Positions 10,416-20,017 of a stretch of 64,000 nt of DNA are shown piece after piece. Both the position numbers and the translations under genes were made by a program. Each line of letters opens with the position of its first letter. Positions within the stretch are counted from its first letter, which is position 1. The stretch comes from Diploptera punctata (taxonomy: Eukaryota; Arthropoda; Insecta; Blattodea; Blaberidae). The stretch lies in contig JASPKZ010008350.1 in assembly GCA_030220185.1 (NCBI GenBank), forward strand, positions 2,328,501 to 2,392,500, given 5' to 3'. A model generated the notes under the pieces. The model did no database searches and was not told where the DNA came from. It saw only the letters and a list, made by a program, of their open reading frames with translations.

Positions 10416-10612
10416 TGCTATGATGATGTTGATGAACATTTTCGGGCTGTAAGGCCGTGGTCGTGAGGCTTGTAGTTCCCCGACGTTTCGCCAAAGACTG
10501 GCATCCTCTTGAGACAACCCTTGAGGATGCCAGACTCATTCTTTGGCGAAACGTCGGGGAACTACAAGCCTCACGACCACGGCCTACAGCCCGAAAATCT
10601 TCATCAACATCA
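10416..10612. repeat. Near-perfect palindrome with hammerhead-like core
   Basis: Arms of about 80-90 bp run from ATGATGTTGATGAA..TTTTCGGGCTG through TTCCCCGACGTTTCGCC and return in reverse order. They differ only by a one-base indel in GGCTGTARGGCC, a few bases near the centre, and CATTTTC versus AATCTTC. The centre has GAGGATGCC..TTTGGCGAAACGTC in both orientations. The GGATGCCA/TGGCGAAAC arrangement resembles a hammerhead core. It may be a Penelope-like terminal repeat dimer; it encodes nothing. Confidence 0.8.
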
Positions 10613-11023
10613 TCATTTGACTTCTATTTAGGTTGTTCATGCTCATTCAATCTGTTTACCGAATGAAGTAACACAAAATTATTAGTTTCGTTCTATTTAT
10701 GCAAATAATTGTTAATTCCAAAAAATATATACTCTTGTTTCTTTTCATTAACGTTTATCAGCACCATATTAACTAAGCGGTCAATTCATCTACATCGAAC
10801 ATCTCAGTATTCCTCATTCTTCCTTGTTTCAGCATCACGACTCTGGAATTACCTCCCCTCGTAGATCAAGTACTGCCCGACTCAAAAAACAGTTTAAAAA
10901 AGAAAACTCACTTCATATTTCCTTAGACAATATATAACCGTATCCCATATATACTTTTATTATTTCTTTATATTTTAAACTTTCTTTACCAAGCCATTTA
11001 CTTAATCTAATTATTGGTTATTA

Positions 11024-11025
11024 CT

Positions 11026-11076
<51 letters not shown>
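11024..11076. repeat. (ATT)n microsatellite
   Basis: A pure ATT run abuts the 3' end of the S2 copy that follows. A second short ATT run lies at 11367-11380. Confidence 0.9.
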
Positions 11077-11077
<1 letters not shown>

Positions 11078-11366
11078 CATCCATAGTAATTCTGCCCGAG
11101 GGCAGGTCTTTCACTGCATTTCATGCTATGCTTGCAGCTTTACTAGGGAATTGTAGGTGTGGTAGCTTCCCATTGCTTTCCACACCGGTGAAGGATGATG
11201 ATGACCATATGATTTTGGGGACCGTTTGGCCTTAAAGTTTTCCTGACATTTGTCTTACAGGTGAGGAAAAATCCCGATAAAACCTCACTCAGAAAAACTG
11301 CCCCGACCGGGGATCGAACCCGGGCCTGCTGCGTGACAAAGCTACATCGAGACCACAGCGGTGGAC
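11077..11366 (-). mobile_element. SINE family S2 copy (-)
   Basis: The plus strand starts with CCATCCATAGTAATTCTGCC and ends with the tRNA-like head in reverse, with GGGGATCGAACCCGGGCC as the B box and GCGGTGGAC as the terminus. It is full length and flanked by ATT repeats on both sides, so a target-site duplication cannot be read. Confidence 0.9.
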
Positions 11367-11383
11367 ATTATTATTATTATACT

Positions 11384-12066
11384 TTCTTACTCACTGGCAC
11401 TACCGAACCCGTAGGTTCATGGCTGCGCGGACATAAGCTCTCCATACATCCCTATCCTGAGCTAATGCTTTCCAATCATTCCCTGTATAATCTACTTCCC
11501 TCAAATCATAGTTAATGTAATTCTCCCACCACATTCTTGGTCTACCAAATGGGCGTTTTCCCTCTGGCTTTCCTACAAGAAGCTTCCATGCAAGTATTTC
11601 ATTCCCCATACGTGCAACATGTCCTGCCTATCGCAGTCTACGAGACTTAACTGTTCATATTATATCTGGCTTCCTATAAAGACCATGTAGTTCATTGTTA
11701 TGTAGTTTTCTCCATTCACCTGTCTGTTCATCTCTCTTTGGTCCAAAATTTTTCCTAAGTACTTTATTCTCAAATACCCGCAATCTCCCTTTCTCAATAT
11801 TTCGCGCCCATATAATATAACTGGTAGAATAATAGTTTTATATATTTTCAGTTTTTTACCCCAGTTGAACCCATGTCCGCATTTTTTGACGGTTGTATTT
11901 TTACGGTGAAAGATCACTCTTTCGACCAAAGTACTTTTTTCGTCTGGCTTATCACCTTCGACCAGTCCGGCATGGGTAACCCTATCGGCAGCAATGCTAC
12001 CGCCGGCATTGCTCTCAGGATCATTTAAGCACGCAAGCCACTCCACCACGACAAGGTAAAGATACC
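11384..12066 (-). mobile_element. LINE-B copy with 5' and 3' ends but internal deletion
   Basis: On the minus strand it starts GGTATCTTTACCTTGTCGTG and encodes MVEWLACLNDPESNAGGSIA, the 5' reading frame of this family. At a GGTAAA junction it jumps directly to the RT C-terminal block KLKIYKTIILPVILYG. It ends with the family signature through GRPRMWWENYINYDLREVDY to the (TAAG)n tail at 11384-11392. The endonuclease and RT catalytic regions are missing, and an open frame crosses the junction (12049-11660). Confidence 0.85.
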
Positions 12067-12934
12067 ATATTATTATTATTACTATTTTTCTTTCTTACCC
12101 TTGTCTACTTTATATTGTGTAGTCTATAATATTATGTATCAATCATAACTCTTATTGTACATATGTATAATTTAACCCTGGTGAAATGGAAGAGAACTCC
12201 ATCAGGTAAAATAAATAATAAATATATAAAATAAAAAATGAAATAAGAATATAACAACTCAACTATTACGAGTATATCGCATTGATACTGGTATAAGACG
12301 CTGCACAGCTTTAGTCTCGACTTGTAAACCACCGATCTCAAAAGAGAAGAAATATATCTGACTCTTGCTGTTGTAGATTTGGAGTGAGTAAAATGTATAT
12401 TAATTTCGTTCCAACACTTTTCCCTATCGTTGCTTTAAAGAGTGATTGCTTTTTGCCTTTTGTGAAGAATATTTATTTTCTATTGTTGCGTGCAAAAAAA
12501 TAAAAAATATATATTCGACTCTTTAACAGCTCATGTCATTATCGTCACCTTTCAAATCTGGTAATGAAAGGGATACCAAACTTGGCTCAGCGTCTTCTTA
12601 TTTCACACTTGAAGTTTTTTTACATGCTGTAAAACAACGATATGGGACTTACGACCTTACTTCTCATCCAAAAGAAGATATGGTTAGGAGATTTTACGCT
12701 CTTAAAAATCCATACACCACGGCTAGGATTTAACCCCCACGTATTCGAACTAATGGAGAGCCCTAGTAACACCAAGACCGACTCTCTTGTTTCAAGATTG
12801 TCATAAATGTACGATACCTGAAAGTTTTATTTTCCTTCTGAAGTATTCCAGGATTCCAAAGCAGGATACCAAAGGACCGATAAAAAGAAAAACGAAGATA
12901 TAAGAATATAACTTAATATATTTAATCTCTGTGA
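12067..12934. other. No recognisable feature
   Basis: This is AT-rich sequence. The frame at 12533-12733 shows no motif and no repeat relationship. Confidence 0.5.
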
Positions 12935-13216
12935 AAAAAGACTGCGATGGGCAGGACATGTTGCGCGTATGGGGAATGAAATACGTGCATGGAAGCTTCT
13001 TGTAGGAAAGCCAGAGGGAAAACGCCCAGTTTGGTAGACCAAGATGAGGTGGGAGAACAACATTAACTATGATTTGAGGGAAGTAGATTATACAGGGAAT
13101 GATTGGAAAGCATTAGCTCAGGATAGGGATGTATGGAGAGCTTGTGTCCGCGCGGCCATGAACCTACGGGTTCGATAGTGCCAGTGAGTAAGTAAGTAAG
13201 TAAGTAAGTAAGTAAG
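12935..13216 (+). mobile_element. LINE-B 3' fragment (+)
   Basis: It covers only the last ~280 bp, from GACTGCGATGGGCAGGACAT through CCATGAACCTACGGGTTCGA to a (TAAG)n tail at 13186-13216. One extra base after CGCCCAG breaks the frame. It is strongly 5' truncated. Confidence 0.9.
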
Positions 13217-13239
13217 AAAGAATAAAATATTACCAAAAT

Positions 13240-13440
13240 ATTTATCTTCAGCACGTATTACGAATGAATGAACAGCGCATACCAAGAAGAATGTATAATT
13301 ATAAACCAAAGGGGAGAAGAATGTTGGGAAGGCCATTGAAGAGATGGAAGGACCAATTCGACCTATAATGAGATCGGAACAGGCCATTGGGCTTAATCCT
13401 TGTTGCTGCTGTTGTTGTTGTTGATGATGATGGTGATGAT
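13240..13440 (+). mobile_element. LINE-D 3' fragment
   Basis: The sequence reads QRIPRRMYNYKPKGRRMLGR followed by a PLKRWKDQ-like stretch and RNRPLGLIL, which is the LINE-D C-terminus. It ends in a low-complexity TTG/ATG tail at 13400-13440. Confidence 0.7.
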
Positions 13441-13467
13441 GAAGTATTCCATATTCAGAACATTCCG

Positions 13468-14505
13468 CCCTGAAAGTATCCATGGACCCAAGACTGAGTT
13501 TTAGCCAGAGAATCTAGGAATCAAAGTCTTGCTTAATTCACTGGGAACAGTAAAAAAACAAAAGAGAAAATATGAATGGAAAGTATAAAATTCTGCATCA
13601 TGAAGATGAATGTTATTTTTTTAAATTGTAGAGAAAATCTCTCTCACTCACTAGCACTATCGAACACGTAGGTTCACGGCCGCGCGCGGACATGTGCTCT
13701 CCATATATCCCTATCCTGAGCTAATGATTTCAAATCATCTCCTGTATAATATGCTTCCCTCAAATCATACTTAATGTTGTTCTCCCACCTCATTCTTGGT
13801 CTACCAACTGGGTGTTTTCCCTCTGGTTTTCTTACAAAAAGCTTCCATGCACGTCTTTCATTCCCCATTGGTGCCACATGTTCTTTCCATCGCAGTCCAC
13901 GAGACTTAGCCGTTGTTATTATAGCTGGCTTCCTATAAAGACCATGTAGTTCATTGTTATGTAGTATCTCCATTCATCTCTCTGTTCATCTCTCTTTGGT
14001 CCAAAACTTTTCCTAAGAACTTTATTCTCAAATACTCGTAATGTCCTTTCCTCCCTTAAAGTAGGATTCCATATTTCGCATTTATATAATATAACTGGTA
14101 GAATAATAGTTTTATATATTCTCAGTTTAACGTTTTTTGAAAGGAGTTGGGATAGAGAAATTTACGCTCTGAAAATGTTGTTGACCATAAGATCCAGTGT
14201 GAACTGCATGTTTCGGAATCATAGTCGAGCATGTTAATAATTTAAGTTTATTCCGATCGGTAGAAAAAGAACAGTGGAAGACTAAAGTACACATAATGAG
14301 GATCAATGCGATTTTTAAAATTCAAAGTTAAAATTTACGCCCTTAAAATATTCATGGACCCAAGATCGGGAGTGTATTCGCGAATTTCGAAATCATAGTC
14401 CAGCATATAGCCTAAACCATTAGTCCACTGGGATCGGTAAAAAAAAAAGAAAGTAATTATGAATGCAAAAAGGTCAAATTATATATTGTGAAGATGAATG
14501 CCTTC
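13468..14505. repeat. ~173-bp tandem repeat, three units, interrupted by LINE-B
   Basis: Units at about 13468-13620, 14160-14332 and 14333-14505 share a CTGAAA(A/G)T..GGACC..AAGA opening, a CACTGGGA(T)CGGTA(A)AAA middle and a GAAGATGAATG end. The last two are adjacent with a ~173-bp period. The first is separated from them by the 13640-14153 LINE-B insertion. Confidence 0.6.
13640..14153 (-). mobile_element. LINE-B 3' fragment (-)
   Basis: The plus strand starts with TCACTCACTAGCACTATCGA. The minus frame 13973-13674 reads the C-terminus, including NELHGLYRKPAIITTAKS, ARPE-type end block and RPRMRWENNIKYDLREAYY. It is 5' truncated after the AACGTTTTTTGAAAGGAGTT region. Confidence 0.85.
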
Positions 14506-14672
14506 TTCTCTTCTTCTTCTTCTTATTCATAATTTGTAGGGTTTTCATCCTGTTTATTTCCAAAGTCACTGCTCGAATGAAGACGTATTGGATATCCATC
14601 CACTGTCTATCCATCTCTTCGCTGGTCTTCCTCTTATTCTACTCCCATCCATTGGTCTATCATCTTTCGAAT
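14503..14672 (-). mobile_element. LINE-F 3' fragment (-)
   Basis: The reverse complement matches the 3' end of the 32520-33062 element: AGACCAATGGATGGGAGTAG, AGAGGAAGACCAGCGAAGAG, CCAATACGTCTTC and TTTGGAAATAAA, ending in (GAA)n at 14503-14524. It lies at the end of the third tandem unit. Confidence 0.75.
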
Positions 14673-14821
14673 CAATACTAGTAAAATTCATACCAATTTC
14701 TGTTGAGGTGAAGTCATATGATGAAAGTTAAAAATTAAATTTACCTGTTGGTAGGTAGGTGCCGTCGTCCTCAACTTTGTTAAAATATTGTATATAAAAT
14801 TAACTGGAGCGCTTTCGGAAG

Positions 14822-15155
14822 TTATCTTCCATCTTCTGCAGGTTGAGCTTCCGCTACTCGTTGTTGTTGTGTACGGTGATATATACTCAAACTATTTGTA
14901 GCAGCAACTGACTTGTTTTTGATGATCTCGTATAATGGGTTTGACTGGGGTGCGTTCTCACTAAGAAGTGAGGTGTTGTTTGTTTCCTTTATAATTTCGA
15001 GGTCTTCAAATATATTGTTCCTAGCTGGAATGTTTTCTCGGTGGATTATCGTGAGAATATTTTCAATTGTGTTCATTCGATGACCTGCGTTAATGAAATA
15101 TTTAGCATAGCTTGATTTATCACCCGCGTATATGAAATCTTTTAGGTGTTTTTAT
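14822..15155 (-). pseudogene. Penelope-like ORF, C-terminal fragment (left copy)
   Basis: The minus strand reads SSYAKYFINAGHRMNTIENI and continues through FEDLEIIKETNN, LLSENAPQSNPLYEIIKN to PAEDGR and a stop. The pattern (a short YAKHL..GH segment, then ILTIIH and LEDLEIIKE) matches the tail of the GIY-YIG endonuclease of Penelope-like elements. The RT part is absent. The 85-codon segment is still open. Confidence 0.65.
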
Positions 15156-15165
15156 ATCTTGTATG

Positions 15166-15460
15166 CTAAACATCTCATTAACGCAGATCATCGAATGAAC
15201 ACAATTGAAGATACTCTCACGATAATCCACTGAGAAAACATTCCAGCTAGGATAAATATATTTGAAGACCTCGAAATTATAAAGGAAACAAACAACACCT
15301 CACTTCTTAATGAGATCTCACTCCAGTCAATCCCATTATACGAGACCGTCAAAAACAAGCCAGTTGCTGCTACAAACAGTTGGAGCATACATCACCGTAC
15401 ACAACAACAACGAGTAGCGGAAGCTCAACCTGCAGAAGTTGGAACATAACTTCCGAAAGC
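15166..15460 (+). pseudogene. Penelope-like ORF, C-terminal fragment (right copy)
   Basis: The plus strand reads AKHLINADHRMNTIEDTLTI, then a stop in IIH*EN, then IPARINIFEDLEIIKETNN and PLYETVKNKPVAATN. It is the same protein tail as the left copy, with a premature stop, and diverges from that copy at scattered positions. It lies in the opposite orientation. Confidence 0.65.
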
Positions 15461-15525
15461 GCTCCAGTTAATTTTATATACAATATTTTAACAAAGTTGA
15501 GGAGGACGGCACCTGCCAACAGGTA

Positions 15526-15791
15526 CAATTGAATGAGTCATTTCGAAAAGGGATCATCTCCGATTTTTCTGAAATTAATTTATTTTGTCATTCCATCTAC
15601 TTCTACCTACTTCCATGGTTTCCACGTGAGAATGGATCAACTACACTATTCCTTTACCACTTTCTGACTTTATTCAGTAGCAATTTCAGATTCAATGCTT
15701 TATCCTGAACAGGTTGAATCAGTTTTCTTTCCTCTCGTGTAAATTTTGATCAACTGTAGATAATCCCTTTTCGAAATGACTCATTCAATTT
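15526..15791. repeat. MITE with ~32-bp terminal inverted repeats
   Basis: The ends read AATTGAATGAGTCATTTCGA and AAAGGGAT, and they are mirrored at 15760-15791. It sits in the right arm of the Penelope-like palindrome. The left arm lacks it, which gives a natural empty site: the arm sequence TACCTGTTGG next to TTAAATTT is continuous on the left. Confidence 0.75.
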
Positions 15792-15968
15792 AATTTTTAA
15801 CTTTCATCATATCTTCTTTAGCTCTTTTTGCAAGTCGGTTGTCTAACATTATTCCTACATGACCTTTCCAATATTTCGTCTGTCTATAATAAATTTGGTT
15901 ATGGCTTGAATATGGCAGTTGTCCTGAAGATGAATGTGTTTTTACACGCTTTATATTAGCTTGGCCTG

Positions 15969-16394
<426 letters not shown>

Positions 16395-16730
16395 TGGAAC
16401 GGAATCTTTCAACGCGATTTTCACCCACTTAAAATCATGGGATCGACTTGAAACTTTGTATACTTGTAGAGGACCCGTGACAATACAATAATTTCACATT
16501 TATTTTCTAAAATCCTGGCCATAATCATCAGAAAATCAAAAAACGTGTTTTTGTATCAATGTAACGGAATCTTTCAACGCGATTTTCACCCATTTAGAAA
16601 CATTGGATCGACTTGAAACTTTTGTATACGTGTAGAGGACCCGTGACAATACAATAATTTCATATTTTGTTTCTAAAATCCTGGCCAGAATCATCCGAAA
16701 ATATAAAAAAATGAAAACTGGTATAATAGG
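16395..16730. repeat. Tandem duplication, period ~165 bp
   Basis: The two units start GGAATCTTTCAACGCGATTT at 16401 and 16566 and share TAGAGGACCCGTGACAATAC and TAAAATCCTGGCCA. Identity is high. No function is assigned. Confidence 0.85.
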
Positions 16731-16759
16731 TTGCGGACTTGTCGAGTTTTTAGTCAAAC

Positions 16760-16851
16760 GTTGTAAGAGCTCAGTTGGTAGAGCAGTGAACTCTTAGTGA
16801 TATATAATTTCAGTAATCCATACGTCGCTAGTTCAAATCCGGCTGGGAGGG
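16760..16851 (+). pseudogene. tRNA-Tyr-like pseudogene with intron-like insert
   Basis: The D arm AGCTCAGTTGGTAGAGC and T arm TCGCTAGTTCAAATCCGGCT match the animal tRNA-Tyr consensus closely. The anticodon region has an extra ~20 bp, as expected for intron-containing tRNA-Tyr. The acceptor stem (GTTGTAA against TGGGAGG) no longer pairs, and the expected anticodon GTA is not evident. It is a decayed gene or a tRNA-Tyr-derived SINE head; no SINE body is seen downstream. Confidence 0.6.
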
Positions 16852-16957
16852 TTTTCTTTATAGAAGAGTATTACTTTTAGCTCATACTACAATAGTATCG
16901 AATTTAAAGATATTTACATTTTTATCTTATTCTGTAAAATATTAAAACTAAAAACTA

Positions 16958-17435
16958 AAAATAAATAATAGCTTTAAAAAACTAAAAGAACACGCTTTTA
17001 TTAGAAAACTAAAAAATGAAAAATAATTTTAATTTCCAATACGCTTGGGATAAAATAAAGTGGTCAACAAAAAAGTCATCTCCAACACATATAGAATAAA
17101 ATTAGAGTTATCAACAAAAAGAAAATAATTTTACCATCAAAAGCGTGGGGTAATTTTTATGATTTTTACATTTTCTTCTTAGAGAGCTTACTTTTACCAA
17201 TATCTGTTTATTATCAAATATATTAATTGATATAGAGCACCCCACGGTTTTGATGGTAAAATTATTTTCTTTTTGTTGATAACTCTAATTTTATTCTATA
17301 CGTGTTGGAGATGATTTTTTGTTGACCACTTTATTTTATCCCAAGCGTATTGGAAATTAAAATTATTTTTCATTTTTTAGTTTTCTAATAAAGCGTGTTC
17401 TTTTAGTTTTTTAAAACTATTATTTATTTATTTTA
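16958..17435. repeat. Long palindrome (~480 bp), foldback element
   Basis: The arms 16958-17152 and 17240-17435 are almost identical reverse complements, sharing AAAAGAACACGCTTT, TTTCCAATACGCTTGGGATA, AAAGTGGTCAACAAAAAA and TTTTACCATCAAAA. A spacer of ~85 bp separates them. There is no frame. Few differences between arms suggest recent origin or gene conversion. Confidence 0.85.
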
Positions 17436-18284
17436 TTTAAAGAACACTTTATTTTCATATGTATGAAGAGGGAGAGACTGGGGTGATGTTATACAAGGTA
17501 TAGCACTTGTAATACGTTAACAAAACTCGTGTTGCTAACATTAAGTAGGAGTATTTGCGTTTCAACTGAGGCATACAAAGCTTTTCTCCACCCACTGTGT
17601 GTAAATCCAACAGGTACAAGTGACTGAGTCTGGTAAAAAGTATGCTAACACTCGCTTGCTTTATTTACCAACATAAATATGTTAAAATTTAATCGTCGAC
17701 AAGCATTTGGTTGTTTCTATATTTACGTTTTACTCTTGTTCGTAGTGGTATCAAGTTATATTCAAACCATTACTAAAAATATCTGAATCGTTGAGCCATG
17801 TACGCTTTAAATATGCAATTGGAAACTTCATAAAATATTTAACATTTTCTTTTCTGTGAGCTGTCGAAATGAGAGAACATTAGTTGAATTGTTTGTGTTG
17901 TTGATATTTCCAAGTCAGACATGTAGTTAAATTCAAAATCCAGTAAAAAATCCAGTTCGAGTCCTTGTTGTTTGTAGAATTTGCATTTACCATTCCACAT
18001 TTCACAGATACAAGTAAGCAGTGTTTTCATAATAGTTTTTTTTTCGCATAGAGAGAAAAAGCTTATTAATTATATTCATGAAGACAAAGATCCTTCACAC
18101 AGAGTGTCATTATATTTGCGGCGTGCCTAGAACCCAAAAAGAACATGAAGCAAGTCGTAAGCCGGTAAATTCTCATATACATAACTCCTCAATTCAGACC
18201 TACGAATTTTTTAACCTGAATTAGAGTAACAGTCTTTGTCACAGAAAAAAAAAATTAAAATACGCCTAAAGTCCTTGTAATTTT
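17436..18284. other. No recognisable feature
   Basis: This is AT-rich sequence with a motif-free 63-codon minus frame at 17839-18030. Nothing is assignable. Confidence 0.5.
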
Positions 18285-18340
18285 ACCATATCCCTGGGAT
18301 CGATTCAGCCTCTAATGGAAATGAGTACCAGACTACTACA
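18285..18340 (+). mobile_element. SINE family S6 fragment
   Basis: GGGATCGATTCAGCCTCTAA followed by GGAAATGAGTACCAGAC matches the S6 body seen at 25382-25420 and 59868-59905. Head and 3' end are missing. Confidence 0.6.
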
Positions 18341-18373
18341 AATACTACAATTGCTACTGCAGCTAATAATAAT

Positions 18374-18375
<2 letters not shown>

Positions 18376-18408
<33 letters not shown>

Positions 18409-18447
18409 TGCAATTAAAATATTTATTATTATTATTATTATTATTAT
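18376..18447. repeat. (AAT)n then (ATT)n microsatellite
   Basis: An AAT run (to 18408) and an ATT run (from 18422) face each other across a 13-bp spacer, so the single strand could fold back. Confidence 0.9.
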
Positions 18448-18449
18448 CG

Positions 18450-18813
18450 GCGTCGGTGGTGTAGGGAAGTTCCTCTCCTCTGGTACCGAAGGTCGCAGAT
18501 TGAAAATCCAGCCGGGGTCGATGGAATTTTTAGAATGAAACAATCCAAGGATAGGTACTTCGGGTGGGATTTTAAACCATGTACCCGAGGGCTCGTAAAA
18601 TAATTTGAAACCTAAATTAGAGCCTCTGAGGAAAATTTAATTGGTCTTACCCATTAAAATAATGCCTTATTTGCCTAGATAACTGTTTGAGGCTACAATC
18701 TAACCTCTTGTCACTCACTGATATCTCTAAGGAAATAAGCTAACTAAATTAATTTTGGTTAAGTAACTCCCGCAAAGGAGCATCTCTACCCTACGTGAGA
18801 CGTACGGATATCG
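18450..18813 (+). mobile_element. SINE family S7 copy (+)
   Basis: The degenerate tRNA-like head GGCGTCGGTGGTGTAGGG is followed by a GGTCGCAGATTGAAAATCC box and the block GCCGGGGTCGATGGAATTTT shared with the minus copies at 37128-37313 and 46500-46605. The element runs into an (ATA)n tail. Confidence 0.65.
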
Positions 18814-18860
<47 letters not shown>

Positions 18861-18880
18861 TGTATTATTATTATTATTAT

Positions 18881-18930
<50 letters not shown>

Positions 18931-18935
18931 TATTA
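18814..18935. repeat. (ATA)n-(ATT)n-(AGT)n microsatellite
   Basis: Three successive pure trinucleotide blocks occur. The frame through them encodes only Asn, Ile and Ser runs. Confidence 0.95.
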
Positions 18936-19127
18936 TTAGTATTATTATCATCATTATCAGTTCCTTATATCACTCATTCTGGGACATCCTCCATGCCCTT
19001 GTGTACTGTAGTAAAAAAATGGGTGAACCATAATTTAAAATCCCTCTCCCGGCAGGTCGTGCCAATGTAAGGCTTGGGTGGTGTGTGGGGTGTAAAAGGA
19101 TGAGAGGTTAAACTAAGTTAATGGAAT

Positions 19128-19130
19128 GAA

Positions 19131-19167
<37 letters not shown>

Positions 19168-19182
19168 ATTATTATTATTATA
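19128..19182. repeat. (ATT)n microsatellite
   Basis: An ATT run with one interruption lies immediately upstream of LINE-B. Confidence 0.9.
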
Positions 19183-20010
19183 TCCATGTATTAATAAGCT
19201 GTTAGTTTATGCTGATGATGTAGTAATATTGGGCGATAGTGACGAGATATTAAAGGCTAACACGCACACACCATTGAGTAAAACTAAGAAATTGGGACTG
19301 GAAGTAAAACTAAATATGTGGTCACACATAGAAATACATTATATGACGGAAATGGACTGGTAATGGACAAATGAGGGAAATTTTGAGGAAGTGGCTGAAT
19401 TCAAATAACTTGGAATAATAATCACAAATAGGAGTGAGATGCACAAAGAAATTAAACATAGACTCAATTCCAGAAATGCATACTATTATGCATTACATTG
19501 ACTCTTGAAGTCCCAACTTCTTTAAAAAATACGTTAAACTGAAAATATATAAAACTGTTATTCGACCAGTTATATTATATGGATGCGAAACGTTGACTCT
19601 TACTTTAAGAGAGGAAAGGAGATTACGAGTATTTGAGAATAAAGTTGGTAGGAAAAATTTCGCTCCAAAGAGAGATGAACAGAGAAGACTTCAAAACAGT
19701 GAACAGCATGGTCTTTATAGGAAGCCAGTTATAATGAGAATAGTTAAGTCTCATAGAATGCGATGGGCAGGGCATGTGGCACGAATGGGGAATGAAAGAC
19801 GTGCATAGAAGTTTGTTGTAGGAAAACCAGAGGGAAAAGTCCAGTTGTTAGATCAAGAATTAGGTGGAAGAATAACATTAACCATTATTTGAAGGAAATA
19901 AATTATATAGGGAATGATTGGAAAACATTATCTCAAGATAGGGATGTATGGAGAGCTTATGTCCGCGCGGATATAAACCTACGGGTTCGATAGTGCCAGT
20001 GAGTTAGTTA
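19183..20010 (+). pseudogene. LINE-B copy with RT palm, decayed
   Basis: It starts at the catalytic motif, reading INKLLVYADDVVILGDSDE, and continues through KTKKLGLEVK, YLGIIITNRSEMHKEIKH and LTLREERRLRVFENK to the YRKPVIMRIVKSHRMRWAGH block and the CTACGGGTTCGATAGTGCCA end. Stops and a frameshift near 19320-19400 break it. The TAAG tail is reduced to AGTGAGTTAG. Confidence 0.9.
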
Positions 20011-20017
20011 TTATTAG

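Larger units (their letters stand above)
14713..15826. mobile_element. Penelope-like compound: two head-to-head 3' ends
   Basis: The left half (14713-15150) and right half (15160-15826) are reverse complements, from ATATGATGAAAGTTAAAAAT at the outer edges to TTCATTAACGCAG near the centre. Each half carries the C-terminus of a Penelope-like GIY-YIG ORF and then a terminal motif of the form CTGCAGAAG..GGAA..TTCCGAAAGCGCT (14804-14841 minus, 15430-15467 plus). The right arm is broken by a MITE at 15526-15791. Inverted, 5'-truncated copies of this kind are known for Penelope-like elements; the assignment rests on motif recall, not a search. Confidence 0.7.
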
